From the NCBI RefSeq assembly GCF_039535475.1, contig NZ_BAAAXG010000026.1:992001-1056000 (forward strand): a stretch of 64,000 bases of DNA, given 5' to 3'. The DNA comes from Streptomyces showdoensis. Lineage in GTDB: Bacteria; Actinomycetota; Actinomycetes; Streptomycetales; Streptomycetaceae. The translations under genes and the position numbers were made by a program. Below the pieces are notes generated by a model. The model saw only the letters and a program-made list of their open reading frames with translations. It did no database searches and was not told the origin of the DNA. Within the stretch, counting starts at the first letter, position 1, and each line of letters starts with the position of its first letter. Positions 1 through 9,364 of the stretch are shown here, in pieces.

Positions 1-1061
1 CGTACGCCGCGCTGCTCGCCCAGCCGAGCCTGAACCCGCTGCTCGCCGCCGGCCGCACCGCCTGGCGCGACGTGCGCCGCGCGCTCACCGGCTGGCTGAC
101 CGTCCCCGCGCACCGGCCGGTCGTCGAGCCGCTGCTGCACCCGCTGGACGCGGTCACCCTGCACCTGCCGTACGAGGTCGCCGACTACGTCGACTTCTAC
201 GCGAGCGAGCACCACGCCACCAACGTCGGCCACATCTTCCGCCCCGACGGCGAGCCGCTCACCCCGAACTGGAAGCACCTGCCGATCGGCTACCACGGCC
301 GCTCCGGCACCGTCGTGGTCTCCGGCACCGACGTCGTCCGTCCGGCCGGCCAGCGCAAGGCGCCCACGGATCCGGCGCCGGTCTTCGGCCCCTCGGTCAA
401 GCTGGACATCGAGGCGGAGGTCGGCTTCCTCGTCGGCACCCCGTCCGCGATGGGCCGCCCGGTCGGCCTCGGCGACTTCCGCGAGCACGTCTTCGGCCTG
501 ACCCTGCTCAACGACTGGTCGGCCCGCGACATCCAGGCCTGGGAGTACGTGCCGCTGGGCCCGTTCCTCGGCAAGTCCTTCCAGACCTCCGTCTCCGCCT
601 GGGTGACGCCCCTGGAGGCCCTGGACGCCGCCCGGGTCGCGCCGCCGGCCCGCGACTTCGCCCTGCTGCCGTACCTGGACGACGCCGCCGAGGAGGAGCC
701 CGGCGGCTTCGACCTGCGCATCACGGTGACGATCAACGGCGAGGTGGTGGCCGAGCCGCCGTTCTCCACCATGTACTGGACCGCCGCCCAGCAGCTGGCC
801 CACATGACGGTGAACGGCGCCTCCCTGCGCACCGGCGACCTCTACGGCTCCGGCACGGTCTCCGGCCCCGAGGTCGGCCAGCGCGGCTCGCTGCTCGAAC
901 TCACCTGGAACGGCCGCGACGCCCTCGAACTGGCCGACGGCAAGCGGACGTTCCTGGAGGACGGCGACGAGGTCACGCTGACCGCCTGGGCCCCGGGCCC
1001 GGACGGCACCCGGGTCGCGCTCGGCGAGGTCACCGGCCGGATCGCGCCGAACGCGGGCTGA
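1..1061 (+). CDS. fahA: fumarylacetoacetase, 5' truncated by window edge
   Basis: Last enzyme of homogentisate/tyrosine catabolism; hydrolyses fumarylacetoacetate to fumarate and acetoacetate in the cytoplasm. The frame is open from base 3, giving 352 visible residues; the family is about 400-420, so roughly the first 60 residues lie outside the window. Visible family landmarks are YVDFYASEHHATNVG (metal aspartate), PIGYHGRSGT with the catalytic histidine, the LDIEAEVGF glutamate pair, and LLNDWSARD followed by a GKSF lysine. No neighbour from the tyrosine pathway is visible downstream; the next gene is on the opposite strand. Identification from these motifs is firm; the true start cannot be seen. 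Confidence 0.93.
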   Translation, partial: YAALLAQPSLNPLLAAGRTAWRDVRRALTGWLTVPAHRPVVEPLLHPLDAVTLHLPYEVADYVDFYASEHHATNVGHIFRPDGEPLTPNWKHLPIGYHGRSGTVVVSGTDVVRPAGQRKAPTDPAPVFGPSVKLDIEAEVGFLVGTPSAMGRPVGLGDFREHVFGLTLLNDWSARDIQAWEYVPLGPFLGKSFQTSVSAWVTPLEALDAARVAPPARDFALLPYLDDAAEEEPGGFDLRITVTINGEVVAEPPFSTMYWTAAQQLAHMTVNGASLRTGDLYGSGTVSGPEVGQRGSLLELTWNGRDALELADGKRTFLEDGDEVTLTAWAPGPDGTRVALGEVTGRIAPNAG

Positions 1062-1099
1062 CCCCCTCGGGCTCCCTCAGCCGCCCCGGAGCCGCCGGC

Positions 1100-1927
1100 T
1101 CAGACCGCCCGCCACAGGGCGGGCACCGTCGGCGGCTCCCAGCCGGGCTGGGCCGTGTGCGCCTGGAGGCACACGTAGCCCCGCCCGGCGTAGGTGACCG
1201 CGTCCCCCGCCCGGTACGCGGTCCCCACCGCCCAGCTGCCCCCGGGCCCCGGAGTCGGGGTCGGGGTCGGCGTGGGATTCGGGCCGGGGGTCTGCGGCAC
1301 GTCCAGGACGAAGTCGAACGCCGCCTCCCTGGCCCCGCCCGCGTCCCGCACGGTCATGAGCAGCCGCGCGTCGAAGATCGAGTCCGTGTTGTTGCGCGGC
1401 TCCCCCGGGAAGTACAGCTGGGTGGTCAGGATCGGCCGGCCGGGGGCCTGGACCTTGACGTGGAGGTGCCGGGTCCGGCCCGGGTAGAGCCCCGGCACGA
1501 TCGTGGTCAGCCTGAAGGCGCCGTCCGCGCCGGTGAACTGGTGCCCCCGGAAGCGGAAGCCCGTGTTGTCGTAGGCGCCGTTGGTGTCGGCCTGCCAGAA
1601 GTCGAGCAGCGCCCCGGACACCGGCAGACAGGCCCGCCCGAAGACGTAGCCGCTGACGGTGAGCCGCACCCCGGGCGTGCCCGCCTCCAACAGGCTGGAC
1701 CGCAGGGGCGAGTTGGGCTTGAAGTAGGGGCCTTCGATCTGCGCGACGGTGGGGTGGTCGCCGTCGTCGCACTCCGGCGTGAGCGCGGGCTCCGTCACGC
1801 CCGGGTCGAGCGTGCGGGCGAGCGCGGGGACGCCCATGAGCACCGTGGGGACGGCCATGCCGGCCGCGACCGCCGCGCGTAACACGGCCTTGCGGGTGAC
1901 GTGCCCGGTACTGGTCTCGCTGTCCAT
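1100..1927 (-). CDS. secreted intradiol dioxygenase with C-terminal CBM5/12
   Basis: Predicted Fe(III) ring-cleaving dioxygenase (protocatechuate/catechol type) acting outside the cell. The 275-residue protein begins with a signal peptide (TRKAVLRAAVAAGMA, cleavage near ALA-RT, residue 38; possibly Tat). The intradiol core holds the four expected iron ligands: Tyr119, Tyr148, His154 and His156. A Pro-Thr repeat linker (about 213-229) leads to a 45-residue CBM5/12-like chitin-binding domain (YRAGDAVTYAGRGYVC, then W263 and W272). The same fusion is known in Streptomyces sp. SirexAA-E, where the module binds lignin-like polymer. GAGGAG five bases before the ATG supports the start. It lies 42 bases behind the AraC gene on the same strand, so it is likely co-transcribed and controlled with it. 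Confidence 0.9.
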   Translation of the reverse strand: MDSETSTGHVTRKAVLRAAVAAGMAVPTVLMGVPALARTLDPGVTEPALTPECDDGDHPTVAQIEGPYFKPNSPLRSSLLEAGTPGVRLTVSGYVFGRACLPVSGALLDFWQADTNGAYDNTGFRFRGHQFTGADGAFRLTTIVPGLYPGRTRHLHVKVQAPGRPILTTQLYFPGEPRNNTDSIFDARLLMTVRDAGGAREAAFDFVLDVPQTPGPNPTPTPTPTPGPGGSWAVGTAYRAGDAVTYAGRGYVCLQAHTAQPGWEPPTVPALWRAV

Positions 1928-1969
1928 GCCTGCTCCTCGGGTGGGGGGCTTGAACGATCGAGCAGAAAC

Positions 1970-2911
1970 CTAGGCCGCGCCGGGGCCCGCTTCGATGGAC
2001 GGAACCCGGCGGTCATGGTGCTTTCGGAAGTCCCCCGGGCTCATCCCGACCTCCCGGCGGAAGAAGCGGCAGAAGTACGCGGGGTCCTCGAAGCCGGTCC
2101 GGGCCGCGACCTGCCGCACCGACAGGTCGGTCCGGGCGAGCAGCCGCTGGGCCTCCTGGGCGCGGGCCTCCCGCAGCAGCTCGGCCGGGGTGCGGCCCAG
2201 GGCCGTCCGGACGGCCTCCGTGAGGTAGCCGGGGGTGACCCCGATCCGCTCCGCGCACTCCCGTACGGACCGGGCGGCGTCCGCTCCGGTACGGGCGGCC
2301 AGCCGGGCGAACTCCTCGGCGACGGCCGCGTGCCGCCCGGGCGGCGGGGGCCGGCGCCGTCCCCCCGTGCGGTCGCCGAGGCGGGCGGTACGCACCAGCA
2401 GGACGTGCAGCAGCGAGCGGAGCACGGTGGCGAAGCCGGCGTCCACCCGGCCGTACTCCTCGGTGAGTTCGGCCATCAGCCGGGCGGTGCGGGCGTGTTC
2501 GTCCGGGTCGAGGCGGAGCCAGGGGTGTTCGCCGAGGCGGCGCAGCAGCTCCCGGTCGCCGGGGTGGTCGAGCAGGAACTCGGGGGTGAACAGGACGACG
2601 GTGCCGTCCAGGTCCCGGGTGTCCTCCCAGTGGTGGACCTGCCCGGGCAGGATCAGGCCCAGATGCGGCGGGCGCAGTTCCCAGCGGGCCAGGTCGACGA
2701 CGTGGGTGCCGGTGCCCCGGGTGACGTGGACGAACTCGTAGAAGGTGTGGCGGTGCGGGAAGGCGGCCCGGGACATCGGGCCGATGCTGTCGAAGCTGCC
2801 GACGGCGAACGGCACGCCGTCGGGGAGCCGGACCTCCAGCCGGTGCACCGGCAGCGCGCCGCGCGGGGGCTCGGCGTGGGGGGTGTCGGGCGACGCGGTG
2901 GTCCCGCGCAT
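1970..2911 (-). CDS. AraC-family transcriptional regulator (cupin + HTH)
   Basis: Predicted ligand-responsive DNA-binding protein of 313 residues. The N-terminal half is a cupin-like sensor (FPHRHTFYEFVHV, then LGLILPGQVHHW). The C-terminal third is the double helix-turn-helix of the AraC family (GVTPGYLTEAVRTALG, then QVAARTGFEDPAYFCRFFRR and SPGDFR). The frame stays open far upstream into nuoN territory, but the ATG chosen has GGGAGG seven bases ahead and starts just before the conserved cupin. Its position directly upstream of the secreted dioxygenase suggests it regulates that gene in response to an aromatic or chitin/lignin-derived signal. The inducer is unknown. Confidence 0.88.
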   Translation of the reverse strand: MRGTTASPDTPHAEPPRGALPVHRLEVRLPDGVPFAVGSFDSIGPMSRAAFPHRHTFYEFVHVTRGTGTHVVDLARWELRPPHLGLILPGQVHHWEDTRDLDGTVVLFTPEFLLDHPGDRELLRRLGEHPWLRLDPDEHARTARLMAELTEEYGRVDAGFATVLRSLLHVLLVRTARLGDRTGGRRRPPPPGRHAAVAEEFARLAARTGADAARSVRECAERIGVTPGYLTEAVRTALGRTPAELLREARAQEAQRLLARTDLSVRQVAARTGFEDPAYFCRFFRREVGMSPGDFRKHHDRRVPSIEAGPGAA

Positions 2912-2927
2912 CGTGCGGCCTCCCTCG

Positions 2928-2943
2928 ACTGGTCGAGACCAAT
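2928..2943 (-). promoter_or_regulatory. DasR-like operator (dre) upstream of AraC gene
   Basis: Read on the minus strand the site is ATTGGTCTCGACCAGT. Compared from memory with the DasR consensus A(C/G)TGGTCTAGACCA(C/G)T it matches 14 of 16 positions and has the intact TGGTCT-N-GACCA core. It overlaps a perfect inverted repeat CTCGAC-TG-GTCGAG (2924-2937). It lies 17-32 bases before the AraC start codon, a position suited to repression. DasR is the GlcNAc-responsive GntR regulator of chitin and aminosugar genes in Streptomyces, which fits the chitin-binding-type module on the downstream enzyme. Binding itself is inference. Confidence 0.55.
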
Positions 2944-3018
2944 CCAGCCCCTCACGATGACACAACCCCCCGCGATGGGCGACCCGGTGGGCGAACCGGT
3001 GGCCGAAGGCGTACGCGA

Positions 3019-3054
3019 AAGGGCCCGGCCACCCGTGTCGGGCGGCCGGGCCCT
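3019..3054 (-). terminator. terminator of nuo operon
   Basis: Perfect 12-base stem AAGGGCCCGGCC / GGCCGGGCCCTT with a 12-base loop, 51 bases past the nuoN stop codon. There is no long T tract, as usual for actinobacterial hairpin terminators. Confidence 0.75.
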
Positions 3055-3105
3055 TCCCCGGCGTACGGCGTCGGCGGACGGTGCCGGTCGACGCGTCGGT
3101 GACGG

Positions 3106-4767
3106 CTAGCGCACGAACACGCTCGCCTGGTTCGCCAGGTCCAGGAAGTACTGCGGCGCGAAGCCGAGCACCAGCGTGACCACCACACCGGCGGTGATCG
3201 CCACCGAGGTGAGCCCCGAGGGCACGGCGACCGTGGGGCCGTCCGCCTTCGGCTCGCTGAAGAACATCAGCACGATCACCCGGATGTAGAAGAACGCGGC
3301 GATCGCCGACGAGATCACGCCGACCACGACCAGCGCGCCCGCGCCGCCGTCCGCCGCCGCCTTGAAGACCGCGAACTTCCCGGAGAACCCGGAGGTCAGC
3401 GGGATGCCGGCGAAGGCGAGCAGGAAGACCGCGAAGACCGCCGCGACCAGCGGCGAACGACGGCCCAGACCGGCCCACTTGGAGAGGTGGGTGGCCTCGC
3501 CGCCCGCGTCCCGCACCAGCGTGACCACGGCGAAGGCGCCGATCGTCACGAAGGAGTAGGCGCCCAGGTAGAACAGGACCGAGGAGACGCCGCTGGGCGT
3601 GGCCGCGATGACACCGGCCAGGATGAACCCGGCGTGGGCGATCGAGGAGTACGCGAGCAGCCGCTTGATGTCGGTCTGGGTGATGGCGACGATCGCGCCG
3701 CCCAGCATGGTGACGATCGCGACGCCCCACATGACCGGCCGCCAGTCCCAGGTGAGCCCGGGCAGCACCACGTACAGCAGGCGCAGCATCGCGCCGAAGG
3801 CGGCGACCTTCGTCGCGGCGGCCATGAAGCCGGTGACGGGGGTCGGGGCGCCCTGGTAGACGTCCGGGGTCCACATGTGGAACGGGACGGCGCCGACCTT
3901 GAACAGCAGGCCCATCAGCACCATGGCGAAGCCGATGAGCAGCAGCACGTCGTTGCCCATGGTGTCGGCGAGCGCCGGGTCGATCCCCGGGACGGCGCCG
4001 TCGACGACGTCGGCGATCGCGGCGTACGAGACGGAGCCCGCGTAGCCGTAGAGCAGGGCGATCCCGAAGAGCAGGAACGCCGAGGAGAACGCGCCGAGCA
4101 GGAAGTACTTGACCGCGGCCTCCTGCGAGAGCAGGCGCTTGCGGCGGGCGACCGCGCACAGCAGGTAGAGCGGGAGGGAGAAGACCTCCAGCGCGATGAA
4201 CAGGGTCAGCAGGTCGTTGGCCGCCGGGAAGACCAGCATGCCGGCGACCGCGAACAGGGCGAGCGGGAAGACCTCGGTGGTGGTGAAGCCGGCCTTGACG
4301 GCCGCCCGCTCCTGCTCGCTGCCGGGGACCGCGGCGGCCTCGGCGGCGAAGGAGTCGACCCGGTGGCCGTGGTCGGCCGGGTCGAGCCTGCGCTCGGCGA
4401 AGGTGAGGACCGCGACGACCGAGGCGAGCAGGATCGTGCCCTGGAGGAACAGCGCGGGGCCGTCGACGGCGATGGCGCCCATCGCCGCGAGGTGCGCCTT
4501 GGTGGTGCCGTAGCCGCCGGCGGCGAGGCCGACGACCGCGGCGAACGCGACGACGAGGGCGAGGACGCTGAGGAAGACCTGCGCGTAGTGGCGGCCCCTG
4601 CGCGGCACGAAGGCCTCGACGAGGACACTGAGGACGGCCGCGCCCACCACGATGAGCACGGGCGAGAGCTGGGTGTACTCGATGTGCGGTGCCGGGATCT
4701 TGTTGATCGGCTCGGCGGCCGTCGTCCACAGGCTGTGGACAGCGGGTGCGACGGCGTACGGGCTCAC
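3106..4767 (-). CDS. nuoN: NADH-quinone oxidoreductase subunit N
   Basis: Antiporter-like proton-pumping membrane subunit of respiratory complex I, 553 residues. Many hydrophobic segments are visible, with the hallmark PFHMWTPDVYQGAPTPVTGF near residue 292 and the lysine-bearing DIKRLLAYSSIAHAGF helix near residue 365 that takes part in proton transfer. Its ATG overlaps the nuoM stop in an ATGA, so translation is probably coupled. It is the last gene of the 14-gene operon and is followed by a strong hairpin. Length and motifs are normal for actinobacteria. Confidence 0.97.
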   Translation of the reverse strand: MSPYAVAPAVHSLWTTAAEPINKIPAPHIEYTQLSPVLIVVGAAVLSVLVEAFVPRRGRHYAQVFLSVLALVVAFAAVVGLAAGGYGTTKAHLAAMGAIAVDGPALFLQGTILLASVVAVLTFAERRLDPADHGHRVDSFAAEAAAVPGSEQERAAVKAGFTTTEVFPLALFAVAGMLVFPAANDLLTLFIALEVFSLPLYLLCAVARRKRLLSQEAAVKYFLLGAFSSAFLLFGIALLYGYAGSVSYAAIADVVDGAVPGIDPALADTMGNDVLLLIGFAMVLMGLLFKVGAVPFHMWTPDVYQGAPTPVTGFMAAATKVAAFGAMLRLLYVVLPGLTWDWRPVMWGVAIVTMLGGAIVAITQTDIKRLLAYSSIAHAGFILAGVIAATPSGVSSVLFYLGAYSFVTIGAFAVVTLVRDAGGEATHLSKWAGLGRRSPLVAAVFAVFLLAFAGIPLTSGFSGKFAVFKAAADGGAGALVVVGVISSAIAAFFYIRVIVLMFFSEPKADGPTVAVPSGLTSVAITAGVVVTLVLGFAPQYFLDLANQASVFVR

Positions 4768-6335
4768 TTGGCCGCCTCCACTTCCGGGCTCGGGTCCTTC
4801 TGCTGGACATCGGACATGGTGTGCTGGACCGCCGGGTTGACGACGTCCGTCAGCGGCTTAGGGAAGACCCCGAGGAAGATCAGCACCGCGATCAGCGGGA
4901 CGACCACGGCGAGCTCGCGCGCCCGCAGGTCCGGCAGCTCGCGCACCTCCTCCTTCACCGGGCCCGTCATCGTCCGCTGATAGAGGACGAGGACGTACAG
5001 CGCGGCGAGGACGATGCCGGTGGTGGCGATGATCCCGGCCACCGGGTAGCGCGCGAAGGTGCCGACGAGGACCAGGAACTCGCTGACGAACGGGGCGAGT
5101 CCGGGCAGCGACAGGGTGGCAAGGCCGCCGATCAGGAAGGTCCCGGCGAGCACCGGGGCCACCTTCTGCACACCGCCGTAGTCGGCGATGAGCCGCGAGC
5201 CGCGCCGGGAGATCAGGAAGCCGGCGACCAGCATCAGGGCGGCCGTCGAGATGCCGTGGTTGACCATGTAGAGCGTGGCGCCGGACTGGCCCTGGCTGGT
5301 CATCGCGAAGATGCCCATGATGATGAAGCCGAAGTGCGAGATCGACGCGTAGGCGACCAGGCGCTTGATGTCCCGCTGGCCGACGGCGAGCAGCGCCCCG
5401 TACACGATGCTGATCAGCGCGAGGGCGATGATCACCGGGGTGGCCCACTTCGACGCCTCCGGGAAGAGCCCGAGGCAGAAGCGGAGCATCGCGAAGGTGC
5501 CGACCTTGTCGACGACGGCGGTGATGAGGACGGCGACGGGGGCGGTGGCCTCCCCCATCGCGTTCGGCAGCCAGGTGTGCAGCGGCCACAGCGGGGCCTT
5601 CACCGCGAAGGCGAAGAAGAAGCCGAGGAACAGCCACCGCTCGGTGCCGGTCGCCATCTCCAGCGAGCCGTTGGCCCGCGCCTCGGCGATCTCCGTGAGG
5701 GAGAAGTTCCCCGCGACCACGTACAGCCCGATGACCGCGGCCAGCATGATCAGGCCGCCGACCAGGTTGTAGAGCAGGAACTTGACCGCCGCGTAGGAGC
5801 GCTGGGCGGCCGCGTTCTCGTCGGAGCCCGCGTGGGCGCGGTCGCCGAAGCCGCCGATGAGGAAGTACATCGGGATGAGCATGGCTTCGAACAGGATGTA
5901 GAAGAGGAAGACGTCGGTGGCCTCGAAGGAGAGGATCACCATCGCCTCGACCATGAGGATCAGGGCGAAGAAGCCCTGGGTGGGCCGCCACCGCGTGGAG
6001 GAGGTCTCCAGGGGGTCGGCGTCGTGCCAGCCGGCGAGGACGATGAAGGGGATCAGCAGCGCGGTGAGCGCGATGAGCGCCACCCCGATGCCGTCCACGC
6101 CGAGCTCGTAGCGGACGCCGAAGTCCTTGATCCAGGAGTGCGATTCGACGAGCTGGTAGCGGTCGCCGCCGGGCTCGAACCGCACGAAGACGACGGCGGC
6201 GAGCACGAGCGTGACGAGCGAGACCAGCAGAGCGAACCACTTGGCCGCGGTGCGCCGGGCCGCGGGCACGGCGGCGGTGAGGATCGCACCGACCGCCGGG
6301 ACCGCCGCCGTCGCCGTAAGGAGCGGGAAGGACAT
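4764..6335 (-). CDS. nuoM: NADH-quinone oxidoreductase subunit M
   Basis: Second antiporter-like subunit of the complex I membrane arm; 523 residues starting MSFPLLTATAAVPAVG. The family motif LHTWLPNAMGEATAPVAVL lies around residue 250 and is followed by DIKRLVAYASISHFGF. A conserved glutamate sits in ILMVEAMVILSF near residue 125. A longer open frame continues upstream, but this ATG is only 5 bases after the nuoL stop and begins with a normal first transmembrane helix. The gene ends in an ATGA overlap with nuoN. Confidence 0.97.
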   Translation of the reverse strand: MSFPLLTATAAVPAVGAILTAAVPAARRTAAKWFALLVSLVTLVLAAVVFVRFEPGGDRYQLVESHSWIKDFGVRYELGVDGIGVALIALTALLIPFIVLAGWHDADPLETSSTRWRPTQGFFALILMVEAMVILSFEATDVFLFYILFEAMLIPMYFLIGGFGDRAHAGSDENAAAQRSYAAVKFLLYNLVGGLIMLAAVIGLYVVAGNFSLTEIAEARANGSLEMATGTERWLFLGFFFAFAVKAPLWPLHTWLPNAMGEATAPVAVLITAVVDKVGTFAMLRFCLGLFPEASKWATPVIIALALISIVYGALLAVGQRDIKRLVAYASISHFGFIIMGIFAMTSQGQSGATLYMVNHGISTAALMLVAGFLISRRGSRLIADYGGVQKVAPVLAGTFLIGGLATLSLPGLAPFVSEFLVLVGTFARYPVAGIIATTGIVLAALYVLVLYQRTMTGPVKEEVRELPDLRARELAVVVPLIAVLIFLGVFPKPLTDVVNPAVQHTMSDVQQKDPSPEVEAAK

Positions 6336-6340
6336 GGGAG

Positions 6341-8236
6341 TTACACCGCCCTCATCAGCAGGGTCGCGGCGATGAGCACCGCCGCACCTCCGAACATGGA
6401 GACCGCGTACGACCGGGCGTAGCCGTTCTGGAGCTTGCGGAGCCGGCCGGACAGTCCGCCGACCGAGGCCGCGGTGCCGTTGACGACCCCGTCGACGAGG
6501 CTGTGGTCGACGTAGACCAGGGAGCGCGTGAGGTGCGTGCCGCCCCGGACGAAGACGACGTGGTTGAAGTCGTCCTGGAGGAGGTCGCGGCGGGCGGCCC
6601 GGGTGAGCAGCGAGCCGCGCGGGGCGACGACCGGGACCGGCCGGCGCCCGTACTGGAGGTAGGCGAGGCCGACGCCCAGGACCATCACGGCGACGGTGGC
6701 GGTGGTGATCGCCCCGGCGCTGATCGGCGGGTGCCCGTGCTCGAAAGAGGTCACCGGCTCCAGCCACGTCACGAAGCGGTCGCCGATGCCGAAGATTCCG
6801 CCGGCGAAGACCGAGCCGAAGGCGAGCAGGACCATCGGGACCGTCATGGACTTGGGCGACTCGTGCGGGTGCGGCAGCTCGCCCTTCTCGTCGGGCTGCC
6901 AGCGCTTCTCGCCGAAGAAGGTCATGAACATCACGCGGGTCATGTAGTACGCGGTGATCGCGGCGCCCAGCAGGGTGACCGCGCCGAGGATCCAGCCCTC
7001 GGTGCCGCCCTTGGCGAAGGCCGCCTCGATGATCTTGTCCTTGGAGAAGAAGCCGGACAGGCCGGGGAAGCCGATGATCGCCAGGTAGCCGAGGCCGAAG
7101 GTGACGAAGGTGACCGGCATGTACTTCCGCAGCCCGCCGTAGCGGCGCATGTCGACCTCGTCGTTCATGCCGTGCATGACCGAACCGGCGCCGAGGAAGA
7201 GCCCGGCCTTGAAGAAGCCGTGGGTCACCAGGTGCATGATCGCGAAGGCGTAGCCGATGGGGCCGAGGCCGGCCGCCAGGATCATGTAGCCGATCTGCGA
7301 CATCGTCGAGCCGGCCAGCGCCTTCTTGATGTCGTCCTTCGCGCAACCGACGATCGCACCGAAGAGGAGCGTGACGGCGCCGACCACGGTGACGACCAGC
7401 TGGGCGTCGGGGGCCGCGTTGAAGATGTCGGCGGAGCGGACGATCAGGTAGACGCCGGCGGTGACCATGGTGGCGGCGTGGATGAGGGCCGAGACCGGGG
7501 TCGGGCCCTCCATCGCGTCACCGAGCCAGGACTGCAGCGGCACCTGGGCGGACTTGCCGCAGGCGGCCAGGAGCAGCATCAGGCCGATCGCCGTGAGCTT
7601 GCCCTCGGAGGCCTCGCCGGCCGACTCCAGGACCGGCCCGAAGGCGAAGCTCCCGAAGGTGGTGAACATCAGCATGATCGCGATCGACAGGCCCATGTCG
7701 CCGACCCGGTTGACCAGGAAGGCCTTCTTGGCGGCGGTGGCCGCGCTGGGCTTGTGCTGCCAGAAGCCGATCAGGAGGTAGGAGGCGAGGCCGACGCCCT
7801 CCCAGCCGAAGTACAGCAGCAGGTAGTTGTCGGCGAGGACCAGCAGCAGCATCGCCGCGACGAACAGGTTGAGGTAGCCGAAGAAGCGGCGGCGCCGCTC
7901 GTCGTGCTCCATGTACCCGATCGAGTAGACGTGGATGAGGGTGCCGACCCCGGTGATGAGGAGCACGAAGGTCATCGACAGCTGGTCGAGCTGGAAGGCG
8001 ATGTCCGCCTGGAAGCCCTCGACCGGGATCCAGGTGTACAGCGTCTGGTGCAGGGCCCGGTCGTCGGCGCTCTTGGAGAGCATGTCGGCGAAGAGCGCCA
8101 GGCCGATCCCGAAGGAGACGGCGGCGAGCAGGGTGCCGAGCCAGTGCCCGGCCCTGTCGAGCCGCCGGCCGCCGCACAGCAGGACGACGGCTCCGAGCAG
8201 GGGCGCCGCGACGAGCAGCGCAATGAGGTTGTCCAC
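6341..8236 (-). CDS. nuoL: NADH-quinone oxidoreductase subunit L
   Basis: Distal antiporter-like subunit of complex I, 631 residues, carrying the long lateral helix that spans the membrane arm. Visible markers are [20 protein letters not shown], the lysine/histidine region [15 protein letters not shown] near residue 250, and [18 protein letters not shown]. The C-terminal region with several hydrophobic segments ends at the normal family length. It starts 10 bases after nuoK and ends 5 bases before nuoM, so it belongs to the same transcript. Confidence 0.97.
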   Translation of the reverse strand: MDNLIALLVAAPLLGAVVLLCGGRRLDRAGHWLGTLLAAVSFGIGLALFADMLSKSADDRALHQTLYTWIPVEGFQADIAFQLDQLSMTFVLLITGVGTLIHVYSIGYMEHDERRRRFFGYLNLFVAAMLLLVLADNYLLLYFGWEGVGLASYLLIGFWQHKPSAATAAKKAFLVNRVGDMGLSIAIMLMFTTFGSFAFGPVLESAGEASEGKLTAIGLMLLLAACGKSAQVPLQSWLGDAMEGPTPVSALIHAATMVTAGVYLIVRSADIFNAAPDAQLVVTVVGAVTLLFGAIVGCAKDDIKKALAGSTMSQIGYMILAAGLGPIGYAFAIMHLVTHGFFKAGLFLGAGSVMHGMNDEVDMRRYGGLRKYMPVTFVTFGLGYLAIIGFPGLSGFFSKDKIIEAAFAKGGTEGWILGAVTLLGAAITAYYMTRVMFMTFFGEKRWQPDEKGELPHPHESPKSMTVPMVLLAFGSVFAGGIFGIGDRFVTWLEPVTSFEHGHPPISAGAITTATVAVMVLGVGLAYLQYGRRPVPVVAPRGSLLTRAARRDLLQDDFNHVVFVRGGTHLTRSLVYVDHSLVDGVVNGTAASVGGLSGRLRKLQNGYARSYAVSMFGGAAVLIAATLLMRAV

Positions 8237-8246
8237 GGTCAGCCCC

Positions 8247-8546
8247 TCACAGCTTCATCAGGCTGGCGTCGTCGACCGAGGCCGAATGGCGGGCACGGAA
8301 GACGGACACGATGATCGCGAGTCCGACGACGACCTCCGCGGCGGCCACGACCATCGTGAAGAAGGCGATGATCTGGCCGTCGAGGTTGCCGTGCATGCGG
8401 GAGAAGGTGACGAACGCGAGGTTGCAGGCGTTGAGCATCAGCTCGACGCACATGAAGAGCACGATCGCGTTGCGCCGGATGAGCACGCCCACCGCGCCGA
8501 TGGTGAACAACAGCGCGGAGAGATAGAGATAGTTGACGGGATTCAC
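8247..8546 (-). CDS. nuoK: NADH-quinone oxidoreductase subunit K
   Basis: Small three-helix membrane subunit of complex I that contributes to proton channels; 99 residues from a GTG start. The second helix carries the conserved glutamate in [15 protein letters not shown], with a further glutamate in the third helix ([14 protein letters not shown]). The start is fixed by a GTGA overlap with the end of nuoJ and by the conserved [13 protein letters not shown] opening. Length equals the usual family length. Confidence 0.97.
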   Translation of the reverse strand: MNPVNYLYLSALLFTIGAVGVLIRRNAIVLFMCVELMLNACNLAFVTFSRMHGNLDGQIIAFFTMVVAAAEVVVGLAIIVSVFRARHSASVDDASLMKL

Positions 8547-9364
8547 CGCGAAGCCTCCTCTGCGTCCCGGCCCAGCCGCTCCTCGGAGCGCTGTTCGAGG
8601 GCCTTGAGGTCGGCGAGCGCCTCGCTGGACACGTCCCGGATCTGGCCCCGCTTGCGCAGGGTCTGCATCACGCTCAGCTCGGCCGGGGTGCCGTCGGGCA
8701 GCAGGCCCGCGACGTCCACCGCGTTGTGCCGGGCGTAGACGCCGGGGGCGGGCAGCGGCGGGAGGTGCTTGCCCTCGCGCACGCGCTGCTCGGCCAGCTC
8801 GCGCTGGGTGCGGGCGCGTTCGGTGCGCTCGCGGTGGGTGAGGACCATCGCGCCGATGGCGGCGGTGATGAGCAGCGCGCCGGTGATCTCGAAGGCGAAC
8901 ACGTACTTGGTGAAGATGAGGGCGGCGAGGCCCTCCACGTTGCCGCCGGAGGCGGTGTTGGCGGTGCCCAGCCCGTTGAACTCGGTCAGCGAGGCGTGGC
9001 CGATGCCGGCGAACAGCAGGACGCCGAAGCCGAGTCCGCACAGGGCGGCCCACCAGCGCTGTCCCTTGATGGTCTCCTTCAGCGAGTCCGCGGCGGTGAC
9101 ACCGACCAGCATGACGACGAAGAGGAAGAGCATCATGATCGCGCCGGTGTAGACGACGATCTGGACGATGCCGAGGAAGTAGGCGCCGTTGGCGAGGTAG
9201 AACACGGCCAGGACGATCATGGTGCCGGCGAGACAGAGCGCGGAGTGCACGGCCTTCCTCATGAGGATCGTGCACAGCGCGCCGACGACGGCGACGGTGC
9301 CGAGGACCCAGAACTGGAAGGCCTCGCCCGTGGACGTCGTGTAGGCGGCGAGTGTCGTGCTCAT
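8543..9364 (-). CDS. nuoJ: NADH-quinone oxidoreductase subunit J
   Basis: Five-helix membrane subunit of complex I; 273 residues beginning [19 protein letters not shown]. Helices include [21 protein letters not shown] and the pi-bulge-type segment [20 protein letters not shown]. It is about 90 residues longer than the E. coli protein because of a charged cytoplasmic tail after helix five ([18 protein letters not shown] and an E/R-rich end), an actinobacterial feature. The start is set by an ATGA overlap with nuoI, and the end overlaps the nuoK GTG. Confidence 0.96.
   Translation of the reverse strand: MSTTLAAYTTSTGEAFQFWVLGTVAVVGALCTILMRKAVHSALCLAGTMIVLAVFYLANGAYFLGIVQIVVYTGAIMMLFLFVVMLVGVTAADSLKETIKGQRWWAALCGLGFGVLLFAGIGHASLTEFNGLGTANTASGGNVEGLAALIFTKYVFAFEITGALLITAAIGAMVLTHRERTERARTQRELAEQRVREGKHLPPLPAPGVYARHNAVDVAGLLPDGTPAELSVMQTLRKRGQIRDVSSEALADLKALEQRSEERLGRDAEEASR

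Noticed and set aside
1070..1093. Hairpin GGCTCC / GGAGCC between fumarylacetoacetase and the dioxygenase
   Set aside because: Only six base pairs with a 12-base loop and no extension; too weak to call a terminator in DNA this GC-rich.
1970..4810. A 946-codon minus-strand frame spanning the AraC gene, the gap and nuoN
   Set aside because: Only the last third is the AraC protein; the rest is an Arg/Pro-rich shadow of nuoN in another phase with no recognisable domain.
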